Positions 19,829-30,433 of a stretch of 64,000 nt of DNA are shown here, one piece after another (the first letter of the stretch is position 1; each line of letters starts with the position of its first letter). The translations under genes and the position numbers were made by a program. Source of the stretch: Falsirhodobacter sp. alg1 (GTDB lineage Bacteria > Pseudomonadota > Alphaproteobacteria > Rhodobacterales > Rhodobacteraceae); contig NZ_BBJC02000002.1 of the NCBI RefSeq assembly GCF_000739715.2, positions 88,731 through 152,730 of the forward strand, read 5' to 3'. The notes under the pieces are model-generated. The model was not told where the DNA came from. It ran no database searches and saw nothing but the letters and a program-made list of their open reading frames with translations.

Positions 19829-21378
19829 TGGACAACCTTCTTTCGATCGTTACTTTCGTTCCCGCGATTGCTGCACTCATCCTGGCGGTGTTTCTCCGCG
19901 GCGATGATGCGGCTGCTCGGCGAAATGCCCGTTGGCTGGCCATGCTGGCCACCGGCGCCACGTTCGTGATCTCGCTGTTCCTCTATGCCCAGTTCGATAA
20001 CGAAACTGCCGGTTTCCAGTTCGTGGAAGAACATCGCTGGATTGCAGGTCTTCATTACAAACTTGGCGTAGACGGCATTTCGATCCTGTTTGTCCTGCTG
20101 ACAACATTTCTCATGCCGATTGTCATCGCTGCGTGCTGGAAGGTCGAACACCGCGTCAAGGAACTGATGATCGCCTATCTGGTACTGGAAACACTGATGA
20201 TCGGTGTATTCTCGGCGCTGGATATGGTGCTGTTCTATATGTTCTTTGAAGGAACATTGATCCCTGCATCCCTTATGATCGGGATCTGGGGCGGCAAGCA
20301 GCGGTTGTATGCGGCATTCAAGTTTTTCCTTTATACGTTCGCCGGTTCTGTGCTGATGCTGGTTGCGATGATCGCCATGTATTATGATGCCGGCACGACG
20401 GATATGGTCGCGCTGCTGCAGCATGATTTCGCCTCTTCTCCCATCACCGTTGGCGGTCTCACGATCGTCGGGGGTGTGCAGACGCTGCTATTCCTGGGCT
20501 TCCTTGCCAGTTTTGCGGTGAAACTGCCAATGTGGCCGCTTCATACCTGGCAGCCGGACGCCTACGTTCAGGCACCAACCGCGGCGACCGTCGTGCTGTC
20601 CGCAATCCTGGTAAAGATGGGTGGATATGGATTCCTGCGCTTTTCCTTGGGAATGTTTCCGGTTGGCGCGGACACGCTATCTACATTGATGCTGTGGCTG
20701 TCTGCGATTGCCATTGTTTACACCTCGCTGGTTGCTTTTGTTCAGCATGATATCAAGCGCCTCATCGCTTATTCCTCGATCGCCCACATGGGCTTCGTGA
20801 CCCTCGGTGTGTTTTCGGGCAATCAGCAGGGGATCGACGGCGCAGTCTTCCAGATGATCTCTCACGGGTTCATTTCTGCGGGGCTGTTCTTCTGTGCCGG
20901 CGTATTGATCGACCGCTTTCGTGCCCAGGACATCGATGCTTTCGGCGGCCTTGCCGCACGGATGCCGACCTATGCGCTGCTTTTCATGTTCTTCACCATG
21001 GCGAACGTAGGGCTGCCGGGGACCAGTGGTTTTGTCGGGGAATTCCTGACATTGCTGGGGGCGTTTCAGGCAAATACCTGGGTGGCGCTGGTTTCGACGA
21101 CGGGGATCATCTTCGCAGCGGCCTATGGGCTTCGGTTCTATCGTCGTGTGATGTTCGGTGACCTGATCAAAGAGGCGCTTAAGGGTGCAAAGGATCTCAG
21201 CGGTCGTGAGAAGGCAATTTTTGCCCCTCTGGCCATCATGGTTCTGGTCCTCGGGATCTACCCCGCGCTGATTACCGACGTGATCTCCAGCTCAACTGCC
21301 CATCTGACACAGACCTATCAGGCCGCTCTGCCCAGTTCCGAGGGTGTTCAGGCCGCTATGATCGAGGCCGCACGATGA
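19828..21378 (+). CDS. nuoM: NADH-quinone oxidoreductase subunit M
   Basis: Antiporter-like proton-pumping subunit (ND4), 516 residues with about 14 helices. The key membrane Glu is in [15 protein letters not shown] near residue 140, and the broken-helix signature [21 protein letters not shown] follows near residue 240. The ATG at 19828 overlaps the nuoL stop (TGATG) and has GGGAGG upstream; an earlier in-frame codon at 19798 lies inside nuoL and is unlikely. Confidence 0.96.
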   Translation: MDNLLSIVTFVPAIAALILAVFLRGDDAAARRNARWLAMLATGATFVISLFLYAQFDNETAGFQFVEEHRWIAGLHYKLGVDGISILFVLLTTFLMPIVIAACWKVEHRVKELMIAYLVLETLMIGVFSALDMVLFYMFFEGTLIPASLMIGIWGGKQRLYAAFKFFLYTFAGSVLMLVAMIAMYYDAGTTDMVALLQHDFASSPITVGGLTIVGGVQTLLFLGFLASFAVKLPMWPLHTWQPDAYVQAPTAATVVLSAILVKMGGYGFLRFSLGMFPVGADTLSTLMLWLSAIAIVYTSLVAFVQHDIKRLIAYSSIAHMGFVTLGVFSGNQQGIDGAVFQMISHGFISAGLFFCAGVLIDRFRAQDIDAFGGLAARMPTYALLFMFFTMANVGLPGTSGFVGEFLTLLGAFQANTWVALVSTTGIIFAAAYGLRFYRRVMFGDLIKEALKGAKDLSGREKAIFAPLAIMVLVLGIYPALITDVISSSTAHLTQTYQAALPSSEGVQAAMIEAAR

Positions 21379-22811
21379 CCCATGCCGATTTCGCAGCCAT
21401 CCTTCCCGAATTTCTGCTTGCGGTCTTTGCGCTCCTCGCGCTTGTGATCGGGGTCTCTGCGGGTAAGGATCGCACGGCACCCATTCTGGTATGGGTCACC
21501 GCTGCTGTTTTTGTATTCCTCGCCATCATGATCAGCATGCCGGGCGGACCGGATCGTATCGCATTCCATGGAATGTTCGTGGATGATGCGTTTGCTCGCT
21601 TCACGAAGGTCATTATCCTGCTATCTGCCGCTGCCGTACTGGTCATCAGCCAGGAATATATGGCAAAGCTGGGGCTTCTCCGGTTTGAATACCCGGTACT
21701 GATCGCTTTGGCGGTAGTCGGAATGATGGTGACGGTCTCTGCGGGGGATCTGATCGCCTTGTATATGGGGATAGAGCTGCAATCCCTTGCACTTTATGTC
21801 GTTGCCAGCTTCCGTCGTGATTCCGCCCGTTCTTCCGAAGCCGGGATGAAATATTTTGTCCTTGGTTCGTTGTCCTCGGGCATGTTCCTCTACGGTGCAT
21901 CGCTGACTTATGGTTTCTCGGGAACGACGCAATTCGCGGGCATCCTCTCGACGCTGGGGCAGAACATGCCTGTTGGCCTGCTGTTTGGTATGGTTTTCAT
22001 GCTGGCGGGAATTGCATTCAAGATTTCGGCGGCTCCATTCCATATGTGGGCACCCGACGTTTATGAAGGCGCTCCGTCACCTGTCACCGCATTCTTTGCC
22101 ACTGCGCCCAAGGTTGCAGGTCTGGCGTTTCTGGCACGTGTTCTCTATGACGCATTCGGCGCATTGCCTGGTGATTGGTCACAGATCATTGCCGTGATGT
22201 CGGTTCTGTCGATCTTTGTTGGTTCGATCGGTGCTATCGGGCAAAAAGACATCAAGCGTCTTATGGCGTATTCCTCAATCGCCCATATGGGTTTTGCCCT
22301 GATGGGGTTGGCAACCGGGACCGCCGGTGGCGTACAGGCCATGCTCGTCTACATTGCCATCTATATCACCATGAGCGTTGGCGTTTTTGCCTTTATCCTG
22401 TCCATGCGTCGCGATGGGGTTCCGATTACGCAAATCAACTCGCTAAGCCTTTATTCGAAGGTCGAGCCTTTGAAAGCGCTTGCTTTGCTCGCACTATTCT
22501 TCAGCATGGCAGGTATCCCGCCATTCGTCGGGTTTTTCGGTAAATTCTATGTTCTGAAGGCCGCCATCGATGCCGGTATGTTCTGGCTCGCAATCGTTGG
22601 TGTTCTGGGATCGGTCATCGGGGCCTATTACTACCTGCGGATCGTTTTCCTGATGTACTTCGGCAAAGACGAAAGTATTCTGGACAAGGGTATGCGCCCA
22701 GTTCAGCTGATCGTGCTTCTGGCAACCGCCGCGATCATGGTCGTGGGCATCATCAACCTGTTTGGCATTGATGGCGCCGCAGCACTGGCCGCGAATGCAC
22801 TTGTACGCTGA
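21375..22811 (+). CDS. nuoN: NADH-quinone oxidoreductase subunit N
   Basis: Antiporter-like proton-pumping subunit (ND2), 478 residues with about 14 helices. The conserved Glu is in [13 protein letters not shown], the broken helix has [20 protein letters not shown], and the Lys helix shows [12 protein letters not shown]. Its ATG overlaps the nuoM stop (ATGA). Its 3' end overlaps the start of birA. Confidence 0.96.
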   Translation: MTHADFAAILPEFLLAVFALLALVIGVSAGKDRTAPILVWVTAAVFVFLAIMISMPGGPDRIAFHGMFVDDAFARFTKVIILLSAAAVLVISQEYMAKLGLLRFEYPVLIALAVVGMMVTVSAGDLIALYMGIELQSLALYVVASFRRDSARSSEAGMKYFVLGSLSSGMFLYGASLTYGFSGTTQFAGILSTLGQNMPVGLLFGMVFMLAGIAFKISAAPFHMWAPDVYEGAPSPVTAFFATAPKVAGLAFLARVLYDAFGALPGDWSQIIAVMSVLSIFVGSIGAIGQKDIKRLMAYSSIAHMGFALMGLATGTAGGVQAMLVYIAIYITMSVGVFAFILSMRRDGVPITQINSLSLYSKVEPLKALALLALFFSMAGIPPFVGFFGKFYVLKAAIDAGMFWLAIVGVLGSVIGAYYYLRIVFLMYFGKDESILDKGMRPVQLIVLLATAAIMVVGIINLFGIDGAAALAANALVR

Positions 22812-23553
22812 TTGGCCTGATGGGGTAGGCCGGCACGTTCTGACCGGGGTCGGAAGTACCAACGCCTACGCCATGACGTTGCCGGATCTGCCCGTTTGGG
22901 TACGGGCAGATGTGCAAACCGAGGGGAAGGGCCGACGCGGTCGGTCATGGTCCAGCCCGATTGGCAACTTCTATGGAACGTATGCATTCCGCCCGGCTGA
23001 GCCGCCGGCGGTTTCCGCACTCTATTCCTTTGTCGCGGCATTGGCATTGCGGGATGCGCTGGTTCAGCTGACAGGGCATGCGCAGGGCTACAAGCTGAAA
23101 TGGCCTAATGATATCTTGCTAAACGGCGGAAAACTGTCCGGTATCCTGCTGGAATCCCGCGCCGGAATTCTCACGGTCGGTATCGGTGTGAACCTCTCGA
23201 ATGCGCCTGACCCCGGAAATGTCGAGCCGGGCGCTGTTCTCCCGGTCAGCGTCTTTGGAGAGACCGGCATCAGGATTTCACCTGACCAGCTTTTGTCGGC
23301 TTTGGCGCCTGCGTTTACCCGCCGCTCGCAGCAATTGGCATCGGGGTTTGGCGAAATCCGAACGGATTTCTTGCGGTATGCCGCCCGTATTGGCGAACAT
23401 ATCATCGCACGCACGGGGCAAACCAGCCGAAGCGGAGTTTTCCGGACAATCGATGAAACGGGTGCATTGGTGCTGGCCACAAACGAAGGTCCTGTCCTGA
23501 TCCCCGCAGCAGATATCTTCTTCGGGGAGGGTCCTCATGCTGCTCGCAATTGA
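22795..23553 (+). CDS. birA: biotin--[acetyl-CoA-carboxylase] ligase
   Basis: Attaches biotin to the carrier domain of acetyl-CoA carboxylase through biotinyl-AMP. The adenylate-binding motif [12 protein letters not shown] and the [19 protein letters not shown] catalytic segment are clear, and a small C-terminal SH3-like domain follows. There is no N-terminal helix-turn-helix, so this is a class I, non-regulatory ligase. The start is uncertain: ATG 22795 (used), ATG 22771 or TTG 22801, all within or at the end of nuoN. A BirA homologue as last reading frame of the complex I cluster is also reported in Paracoccus. Confidence 0.92.
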   Translation: MHLYADWPDGVGRHVLTGVGSTNAYAMTLPDLPVWVRADVQTEGKGRRGRSWSSPIGNFYGTYAFRPAEPPAVSALYSFVAALALRDALVQLTGHAQGYKLKWPNDILLNGGKLSGILLESRAGILTVGIGVNLSNAPDPGNVEPGAVLPVSVFGETGIRISPDQLLSALAPAFTRRSQQLASGFGEIRTDFLRYAARIGEHIIARTGQTSRSGVFRTIDETGALVLATNEGPVLIPAADIFFGEGPHAARN

Positions 23554-24316
23554 TTGCGGCAACACTAATACCGTCTTTTCGGTATGGGATGACGGCCGGT
23601 TTCTGGGCACATGGCGCATGTCCACCGATCATACCCGAACGGCCGATGAATATTTCGTCTGGTTGACTGCGCTCATGCGGCTTGATGGTGAGGTGATGGC
23701 GATTGATGATGCAATCATCTCGTCCACGGCGCCTCGGGTCGTATTCAATTTGCGGGTTCTCTGTAATCGCTACTTCAATTGCCGTCCGCGCGTGGTGGGC
23801 AAGGCGGAATGCGCCCTCCCGATTGAGCCACGGGTCGATCCGGGAACAACCGTGGGGCCGGACCGTCTGGTCAACACCGTTGCCGGATTCCATAGGCATG
23901 GTGGAGATCTCATTATTGTTGATTTCGGAACCGCGACGACATTTGATGTTGTGGATGCCGATGGGGCCTATATTGGCGGGGCAATCGCACCGGGCGTGAA
24001 CCTGAGCCTTGAGGCATTGCACATGGCGGCAGCTGCCTTGCCCCATGTCGATGTTTCCAGGCCGGTGCTTGCGATCGGAACTAATACTGTAGCCTGTATG
24101 CAATCCGGTGTTTACTGGGGCTATATCGGCCTTGTCGAGGGAATCGTCCGGCAGATCCGCCGTGAACGTGATCGCCCGATGAAGGTAATCGGCACCGGGG
24201 GCCTTGCGCCTTTGTTTGACCAGGGTTTCGACCTATTTGACACTGTGGACAGCGACCTGACCATGACCGGTCTGGTTCTCATTCACCAATATAACAAAGA
24301 ATTGGATAAGGCATGA
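23537..24316 (+). CDS. coaX: type III pantothenate kinase
   Basis: First step of coenzyme A synthesis, phosphorylating pantothenate. The ATPase fold of the acetate/sugar-kinase type is shown by the P-loop-like [15 protein letters not shown] at the N-terminus, the GPDRLVNTVAGF pantothenate-binding segment near residue 105, and DFGTATTFDVVD near residue 130. 259 residues is normal. It overlaps the end of birA by 17 bases and its stop overlaps rnj (ATGA). Confidence 0.95.
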   Translation: MLLAIDCGNTNTVFSVWDDGRFLGTWRMSTDHTRTADEYFVWLTALMRLDGEVMAIDDAIISSTAPRVVFNLRVLCNRYFNCRPRVVGKAECALPIEPRVDPGTTVGPDRLVNTVAGFHRHGGDLIIVDFGTATTFDVVDADGAYIGGAIAPGVNLSLEALHMAAAALPHVDVSRPVLAIGTNTVACMQSGVYWGYIGLVEGIVRQIRRERDRPMKVIGTGGLAPLFDQGFDLFDTVDSDLTMTGLVLIHQYNKELDKA

Positions 24317-25989
24317 CGAACGAGCGGCTAATCTACCTCCCCCTTGGTGGCGCGGGCGAGATTGGCATGAACTGCTACGTCTATGGGCATGGCGCACCGG
24401 GACGTGAGCGGCTGATCGTGATCGATCTTGGTGTGACTTTCCCGGATATGGACACAACGCCGGGTGTCGATCTGATCCTGCCCGACATTAGTTGGCTGGA
24501 AGCAAGGGCTGACCGGATTGATGGCATTTTCATCACCCACGCGCATGAGGATCACATCGGCGCCTTGGCGCATCTTTGGCCCAAGCTCAACGCGCCGATC
24601 TATGCCCGCAAATTCACTGCGGCAATCGGTCGGCACAAGTTCCAGGACCAAGGCCTACCCAAGGACGCGATCACGGTTGTGGAGCCGCGGCCCGAGACGA
24701 TCAAGGCCGGCCCATTCTCGGTGCAATTCGTGCCGATCAGCCATTCGGTTCCAGAAAGTTCGGCCCTTGTGATCGACAGCCCGGCTGGCCGGGTCGTGCA
24801 TTCGGGTGATTTCAAGCTCGATCCGGCCCCGGTCGTGGGCGAGGCGTGGAACCCTGCGTCATTCGAAGCGATTGCTGCGGAACGCCCGGTCAAGGCGCTG
24901 ATGTGCGATTCCACCAACGTCTTTACGCAGCATCCAGGGCGTTCGGAAAGCACGCTTGCCGGTCCGCTGCGTGAGCTGATCAGCAATGCGAAAGGAATGG
25001 TTGTCGCGACCACTTTTGCATCGAACGTTGCGCGTTTGAAAACGCTGGCCGATGCCGCACAAGCGTCGGGCCGCTCGATCTGCTTGCTGGGGCGCGCGAT
25101 GCGCCGCATGGTCGCCACAGCGCAGGAAACAGGTATCCTCACGGAATTTCCGTCAACGATCAGCCCCGAGCAGGCGTTGGAAATGCCCCGTGATAAGGTC
25201 ATCCTGATCGTGACCGGATCGCAGGGGGAACGGCGGGCTGCCAGCGCACAGCTTGCCCGTGGCAAGTATCTGGGCATCAGCCTCAAGGAAGGTGATCTGT
25301 TCCTGTTCTCGTCGCGGACCATTCCCGGGAACGAGCGTGGCGTTGGCCGGATCATGAACCAGCTTTCTGAAATGGGTGTGATCCTGCAGGATGATGCGGG
25401 CGGTCTTTATCACGTGTCCGGGCATGCGAACCGGCCCGATCTGATCGCGATGCATTCGGTTGTAAAGCCGCAGATGCTGATCCCGATGCATGGCGAACAC
25501 CGACATATGCGCGAACATGCGCGTTTGGGGACGGATGCCGGACTGCGCAGTGCGATTGTCACCAATGGCATGATGGTCGATATCACTGGAAACAGTATCG
25601 TCCCTGTTGAAAAGATCGAGGCAAAGCGCGTCTATCTGGATGGTGGCATGCTGATCGGTGCGTTCGACGGTGTGGTTCGTGACCGTATCCGCATGGCATT
25701 GAATGGCCATGTCATGGTGACTTTGCTCATTGATGAAAATGATGAGTTGCTGGGTGACGCTTGGGTCGAAGTCATGGGACTTGCCGAGCGGGGCCGGAGC
25801 GGAAAATCCTACAGCGAGCTGCTGGAAAACGATCTGACCGAGTGGTTGGAGGGTGCCGGCGCCAAACTGCTGCGCGATGACGGTCGGCTTGAGGAAGGGA
25901 TCCGGCGGACGGTGCGGAATGTTTCGCAGGCCGAGATCGGGAAAAAACCCGAAGTTACGGTCGTTCTTTCCCGCTTGCAGGACGAATAA
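24313..25989 (+). CDS. rnj: ribonuclease J
   Basis: Metallo-beta-lactamase/beta-CASP RNase for 5' exo- and endonucleolytic RNA decay and rRNA maturation. The zinc motif HAHEDHIGAL is near residue 75; the later ligands are in SHSVPESSA and HSGDFKLD, and the beta-CASP segment has TGSQGERRAA and VSGHANRPD. A C-terminal domain of about 100 residues ends TVVLSRLQDE. 558 residues is normal. It is the last gene of the nuo-birA-coaX-rnj run and is followed by a strong terminator. Confidence 0.95.
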   Translation: MTNERLIYLPLGGAGEIGMNCYVYGHGAPGRERLIVIDLGVTFPDMDTTPGVDLILPDISWLEARADRIDGIFITHAHEDHIGALAHLWPKLNAPIYARKFTAAIGRHKFQDQGLPKDAITVVEPRPETIKAGPFSVQFVPISHSVPESSALVIDSPAGRVVHSGDFKLDPAPVVGEAWNPASFEAIAAERPVKALMCDSTNVFTQHPGRSESTLAGPLRELISNAKGMVVATTFASNVARLKTLADAAQASGRSICLLGRAMRRMVATAQETGILTEFPSTISPEQALEMPRDKVILIVTGSQGERRAASAQLARGKYLGISLKEGDLFLFSSRTIPGNERGVGRIMNQLSEMGVILQDDAGGLYHVSGHANRPDLIAMHSVVKPQMLIPMHGEHRHMREHARLGTDAGLRSAIVTNGMMVDITGNSIVPVEKIEAKRVYLDGGMLIGAFDGVVRDRIRMALNGHVMVTLLIDENDELLGDAWVEVMGLAERGRSGKSYSELLENDLTEWLEGAGAKLLRDDGRLEEGIRRTVRNVSQAEIGKKPEVTVVLSRLQDE

Positions 25990-25990
25990 G

Positions 25991-26019
25991 AAAAAGCCCC
26001 GCGAAAGCGGGGCTTTTTT
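25991..26019. terminator. bidirectional intrinsic terminator after rnj
   Basis: Seven G/C pairs (25996-26002 with 26007-26013) close a GAAA tetraloop, extended by A-T pairs, with six T on the + strand and five T when read on the - strand. It ends the nuo-rnj unit and probably also the leftward helicase gene at 26040. Confidence 0.95.
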
Positions 26020-26039
26020 AATGGCCCATTGCAGGCCGA

Positions 26040-27482
26040 TCAGTTTTCGTCGGAGATGACCGCAGGTTCGACAGCGAAACTGCGTGTCAGGAAATCGGGA
26101 ACATGGTCCCCAAGTCCGACAACCGGACCATCCTCACGTGTGTTGCGGTTCCGCGGGCGATGATCCTGCTTCGTCCGCTCTTGCGGAGCAGGTTCTGCAA
26201 CGACGGGTGGCGGGGCCGCTGCAGTTTCTACCACTGCTGCAGGGGCAGCGTCCTCATTGCGGCGACGGCTCCGGGTGCGGCGGCGACCGCTGCTTTCACC
26301 CTCGGCGGTCGGAGTTGCAGGGGCGTCCTTTACAGGCGCAGGTGTTTCCGAACGCGGGATCGGTTGTCCGACCAGAGTTTCGATTGCTGTCACGTATTTC
26401 TCATCTGCCGGAGTTGCCAAGGTGTAGGCCTTGCCCTTGCGTCCGGCTCGACCAGTCCGGCCGATACGGTGCACATAATCTTCTGGATGTGTCGGAACGT
26501 CGAAATTGAACACATGGCTGACCGATGGAACATCAAGACCACGGGCTGCAACATCGGATGCCACCAGCAACTGCAGGGACCCCTCGCGGAACTGGTCCAA
26601 CGTGGCCATACGCTGCCGTTGTTCCAGATCCCCATGGATGGGGGCCGCATTGAAACCATGCGATTTCAGCGATTTTGCAACAACATCCACATCGATCTTC
26701 CGGTTGCAGAAGATGATGGCATTCGTGCAGGCATCGCCTTCGGACCTGATCAGATCCCGCAGGACATTGCGCTTGTCCGCAAAACTGCGATCCTTGCGGC
26801 TTGGCGTTACGCTTACCAATGCCTGCTCGATGGTGGCCGAGGTGGAATTCTGGCGGGCAACTTCGATTTTCACCGCGCTTTGCAGGAACGTATTGGTGAT
26901 ACGCTCGATCTCCGGTGCCATTGTGGCCGAGTAGAAGAACGTCTGGCGTGTGAACGGGGTCAGGCTGAAGATACGTTCGATATCCGGAATAAAGCCCATG
27001 TCGAGCATCCGGTCAGCCTCGTCCACGACCATGATCTGCACGCCGGTCAGCAGCAGCTTGCCACGTTCGAAATGGTCAAGCAGCCGGCCCGGGGTCGCGA
27101 TCAGAACATCGACACCACGGTCGATCAGTTTGTCTTGCTCGCCAAACGATACGCCACCGATAAGCAGCGCCTTTGTCAGCTTTGTATGCTTGGCATAGGT
27201 GTCGAAATTCTCGGCCACCTGTGCCGCCAATTCGCGGGTCGGTGCCAGAACGAGCGACCGTGGCATACGCGCACGTGCGCGTCCCTTGCCCAGAAGGGTA
27301 ATCATCGGAAGGGTAAAGCTGGCAGTCTTTCCGGTACCGGTCTGGGCAATGCCCAGAACGTCCTTGCCCTCAAGAGCGTGGGGAATAGCCTGGGCCTGAA
27401 TAGGAGTGGGGGACTCATATCCCGCCTCCTGAACGGCCTTTAACACGCGAGGATCCAGCGCGAGATCGGAGAATTTTGTCAT
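26040..27482 (-). CDS. DEAD-box RNA helicase, RhlE-like
   Basis: ATP-dependent RNA helicase of 480 residues. In order: Q motif (YESPTPIQAQAIP), motif I (AQTGTGKTASFTLP), PTRELAAQ (Ia), DEAD (VVDEADRMLDMGF), SAT (FYSATMAPE), and motif VI HRIGRTGRAGRKG. The C-terminal 120 residues are low in complexity with Arg-rich patches (GRRRTRSRRR) and Ala/Pro stretches, typical for RNA-binding tails. It may act in ribosome assembly or cold growth. It is a single gene between two terminators. RhlE is my best subgroup guess; other DEAD-box groups are possible. Confidence 0.9.
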   Translation of the reverse strand: MTKFSDLALDPRVLKAVQEAGYESPTPIQAQAIPHALEGKDVLGIAQTGTGKTASFTLPMITLLGKGRARARMPRSLVLAPTRELAAQVAENFDTYAKHTKLTKALLIGGVSFGEQDKLIDRGVDVLIATPGRLLDHFERGKLLLTGVQIMVVDEADRMLDMGFIPDIERIFSLTPFTRQTFFYSATMAPEIERITNTFLQSAVKIEVARQNSTSATIEQALVSVTPSRKDRSFADKRNVLRDLIRSEGDACTNAIIFCNRKIDVDVVAKSLKSHGFNAAPIHGDLEQRQRMATLDQFREGSLQLLVASDVAARGLDVPSVSHVFNFDVPTHPEDYVHRIGRTGRAGRKGKAYTLATPADEKYVTAIETLVGQPIPRSETPAPVKDAPATPTAEGESSGRRRTRSRRRNEDAAPAAVVETAAAPPPVVAEPAPQERTKQDHRPRNRNTREDGPVVGLGDHVPDFLTRSFAVEPAVISDEN

Positions 27483-27557
27483 TTGCGTCCTGTGAATGCG
27501 GTATCGGACCGCAGCAATGTAAGGGACGCAAAATCTGGGCGCCCCAGCGTCTTCGGC

Positions 27558-27600
27558 AAAAAAAACCTGCCGATGACTTATCCTAAATCATCAGTCAGGT
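27558..27600 (-). terminator. intrinsic terminator downstream of prfC
   Basis: On the - strand an imperfect stem (outer arms 27600-27596 with 27569-27565, inner TGATGA-type pairs) is followed directly by eight T (27565-27558). It lies 25 bases past the prfC stop. The - strand gene at 26040-27482 begins beyond it, so it separates the two genes. Confidence 0.7.
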
Positions 27601-27624
27601 CAAGTTTTGTTGGGAAAACCGGTA

Positions 27625-29223
27625 TCAGACCATCATTTCCTTGGTCGAAGTCAGGCTGATTTCCGGGTGATCGCGTTCAATCCGGTCAATGTCCCATTGA
27701 AGGCGGGTAAGAAAAACCATGTCCCCGTCACTGTCATGGGCAATATGCCCCTTGTTCACAGCGGCCATCTTGTCAACCGCGGCCTTCGGCCCCCGGATCC
27801 AGCGGGCAGAATTGAACTGCGACCCTTCAAAGCGCACGGGCAGGGAGTATTCCTGCTCGATCCGGCTGGCCAATACTTCGAATTGCAGCGCGCCGACCAC
27901 ACCGACGATGAAGCCGGAGCCGATCGAGGGTTTGAAAACCTTCGCCGCGCCTTCTTCGGCAAACTGCATCAGGGCTTTTTCCAGATGTTTTGCCTTCATC
28001 GGATCACCGGCGCGGACACCTTGCAGGAGTTCGGGCGCAAAAGAGGGAATACCCGTGAAATGCAGCGCCTCTCCTTCGGTCAGCGCATCACCGATGCGCA
28101 GCTGACCGTGGTTCGGAATGCCGATGATATCACCGGCCCACGCCTCTTCCGCCAGTTCCCGATCCGCTGCAAGGAACAGGACGGGATTGGACACCGCCAT
28201 CTGCTTTTTGGAGCGGACATGCAGCAGCTTCATTCCGCGCTCGAAATGCCCCGACGCAAGGCGCACGAATGCCACGCGGTCGCGGTGTTTCGGGTCCATG
28301 TTCGCCTGAACCTTGAACACAAAGCCCGTTACCTTCGATTCTTCCGATCCGATCTGGCGTTCCTTGGCGTTCTGCGGCTGCGGCTCGGGGCCATATTCGG
28401 CCATTCCGTCCATCAATTCCTTCACGCCGAATGAATTGATCGCACTGCCGAACCAGATCGGGGTCATATGCCCCTCCAGAAACGCCTGGCGATCAAACTT
28501 CGGCAACAGCTCCCGCGCCATTTCGATTTCTTCACGCAGCTTTTCCAGCAGATCTGCCGGGATGTGTTCGGCCAGCTTTGGATCATCGAGGCCGGTGATC
28601 TTGATGGATTCCGCCACCTTGTTCCGGTCGGCGCGATCCATGATCTCCAGCCGGTCATGAAGCAGATCGTAGGCACCCACGAATTCACGGCCCATGCCTA
28701 TGGGCCAGGACGCAGGCGAGACATCGATGGCCAGATTTTCCTGAATCTCGTCGATGATTTCGAACACATCGCGGGATTCACGGTCCATCTTGTTACAGAA
28801 TGTCAGGATCGGCAGGTCACGCAAGCGGCAAACCTCGAAAAGCTTACGGGTTTGCGATTCTACACCCTTTGCGCCATCGATCACCATAATGGCAGCGTCA
28901 ACGGCCGTCAGGGTACGGTAGGTGTCTTCGGAAAAATCGCTGTGTCCGGGTGTATCGACCAGATTGAAGCGATAGTGCCCGAATTCGAACGACATTGCCG
29001 ATGCGGATACCGAGATGCCGCGATCCTGCTCCATCTTCATGAAGTCCGAGCGGGTACGGCGCGCTTCGCCTTTGGCACGGACCTGTCCGGCCATCTGGAT
29101 AGCGCCACCGAACAGCAGGAACTTTTCGGTAAGCGTCGTTTTACCTGCGTCGGGGTGCGAGATGATCGCAAACGTCCGGCGGCGGGCGATTTCAGGCGGA
29201 AGGGTGGGGCTATTATCCAACAT
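27625..29223 (-). CDS. prfC: peptide chain release factor 3
   Basis: GTPase that recycles RF1/RF2 from terminated ribosomes. G1 is SHPDAGKTTL, the switch region has RGISVSASAM, G3 is DTPGHSDFSED and G4 is CNKMDRES. EF-Tu-like domain II and the RF3 C-terminal domain follow. I chose the ATG at 29223, giving 532 residues and MLDNSPTLPPEIARRR, because this matches family N-termini; ATG 29259 and TTG 29280 are alternatives and none has a strong ribosome binding site. The gene is divergent from the SDR gene. Confidence 0.93.
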   Translation of the reverse strand: MLDNSPTLPPEIARRRTFAIISHPDAGKTTLTEKFLLFGGAIQMAGQVRAKGEARRTRSDFMKMEQDRGISVSASAMSFEFGHYRFNLVDTPGHSDFSEDTYRTLTAVDAAIMVIDGAKGVESQTRKLFEVCRLRDLPILTFCNKMDRESRDVFEIIDEIQENLAIDVSPASWPIGMGREFVGAYDLLHDRLEIMDRADRNKVAESIKITGLDDPKLAEHIPADLLEKLREEIEMARELLPKFDRQAFLEGHMTPIWFGSAINSFGVKELMDGMAEYGPEPQPQNAKERQIGSEESKVTGFVFKVQANMDPKHRDRVAFVRLASGHFERGMKLLHVRSKKQMAVSNPVLFLAADRELAEEAWAGDIIGIPNHGQLRIGDALTEGEALHFTGIPSFAPELLQGVRAGDPMKAKHLEKALMQFAEEGAAKVFKPSIGSGFIVGVVGALQFEVLASRIEQEYSLPVRFEGSQFNSARWIRGPKAAVDKMAAVNKGHIAHDSDGDMVFLTRLQWDIDRIERDHPEISLTSTKEMMV

Positions 29224-29317
29224 GTGCTGGCTGTAGCGCACCACGCGCGCCGCGTCCATCGGGGTTCCGCTTTGTGACAAGCACTGCTAGCGTCCATCCC
29301 AAATTCAGGAGGATGCG

Positions 29318-30097
29318 ATGGATCTGGGAATTAAAGGCAAGCGGGCATTGGTTTGCGCCTCATCCAAGGGGCTCGGGCTTGGCTGTGCAACGGCCCTGGC
29401 CGAGGCCGGAGTGGATCTTGTGATGAACGCACGGGGGGCGGATGCTCTGGAATCTGCCGCTGCGGACCTGCGAGAGCGATTCGGCGTCGATATCGTGACC
29501 ATTGCGGCCGACATTGCGACCCCCGAAGGCCAGCGCGCCGTGATCGAGGCTGCCGGTGATGTCGATATCCTCGTGAACAACGCCGGCGGGCCACCCCCCG
29601 GTATCTGGAGCGATTGGGACCGTGAGGATTTCATCAAGGCACTGGATGCCAACATGCTGGCCCCAATTGCCCTGATGTCCGCACTGATGCCGAAAATGGC
29701 GGCGCGCGGCTGGGGGCGGGTGGTCAACATCACTTCGCAATCCGTAAAGGCGCCCATTCCGCAGCTGGGGCTGTCCAATGCCGCACGGGCAGGGCTGACG
29801 GGCTATGTCGCGGGCACGTCGCGCCAAGTGGCCGCGGATGGCGTCGTAATCAACAACCTGCTGCCGGGCATCCATGAAACAGCGCGGTCTGCCGCGCTGG
29901 ACCGGAACACGGCCGATAATTCGAACATCACGCCGGATCAGGCGCGCGCGCAACGCGAAGCCACAATTCCGACAGGCACCTACGGCACGGCCGAGGATTT
30001 CGGCGCGATGTGTGCCTTTTTGTGTTCGCAGCATGCCCGGTTCATCGTGGGGCAGAATATCCTGCTGGACGGCGGGGCGACCAATCTCAGCCTCTGA
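29318..30097 (+). CDS. SDR-family protein with altered catalytic site
   Basis: A Rossmann-fold short-chain dehydrogenase-like protein of 259 residues. The nucleotide loop is CASSKGLGLG (residues 13-22) and not the usual TGxxxGIG, followed by NNAGG near 87-91 and the conserved Ser140 in NITSQS. Where the catalytic YxxxK should be it has LSNAAR: Tyr becomes Leu152 and Lys becomes Ala156. This matches, from memory, a subgroup of beta-ketoacyl-reductase-like SDRs lacking a perfect tetrad. A normal dehydrogenase role is therefore doubtful. It is 100 bases upstream of tatA and divergent from prfC; any link to them is unclear. Confidence 0.88.
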   Translation: MDLGIKGKRALVCASSKGLGLGCATALAEAGVDLVMNARGADALESAAADLRERFGVDIVTIAADIATPEGQRAVIEAAGDVDILVNNAGGPPPGIWSDWDREDFIKALDANMLAPIALMSALMPKMAARGWGRVVNITSQSVKAPIPQLGLSNAARAGLTGYVAGTSRQVAADGVVINNLLPGIHETARSAALDRNTADNSNITPDQARAQREATIPTGTYGTAEDFGAMCAFLCSQHARFIVGQNILLDGGATNLSL

Positions 30098-30197
30098 AAA
30101 GTGAGCGGGTTCGGCGCGAAAGGGCTATGAACCGGGCGTCGAACCGCATAGACATAACGCAATATTTTCGGTCGTTTTGGGCCACAGGAGTTTCGAC

Positions 30198-30419
30198 ATG
30201 CTCAACAATATCGGTCTTCCCGGTCTTCTGCTGATCGCCGTGGTTCTTCTCGTTCTGTTCGGCAGGGGCAAGGTTTCCTCGCTGATGGGCGAAGTGGGCA
30301 AGGGCATCACCGCGTTCAAGAAAGGTGTGAACGAAGAAGACAAAGAGCTGGAAGCAAAACGCGCAACGGAAGCGCGCGATGTGACCCCCGAAGAGCAGCG
30401 CAAGCACGAGAATATCTGA
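30198..30419 (+). CDS. tatA: Sec-independent protein translocase subunit TatA
   Basis: Pore-forming subunit of the twin-arginine translocase. A single N-terminal helix ([19 protein letters not shown], about residues 3-21) is followed by the [10 protein letters not shown] hinge and an amphipathic helix, then a charged tail rich in Glu and Lys. 73 residues is normal. I chose the ATG at 30198 because AGGAG is at 30186-30190; a frame from 30177 has no such site. First of the tatABC operon. Confidence 0.95.
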   Translation: MLNNIGLPGLLLIAVVLLVLFGRGKVSSLMGEVGKGITAFKKGVNEEDKELEAKRATEARDVTPEEQRKHENI

Positions 30420-30433
30420 GCGGCGGCTGACCA

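Noticed and set aside
26103-27443. 446-codon rightward frame opposite the DEAD-box helicase
   Set aside because: Antisense to a gene with all helicase motifs; no own features.
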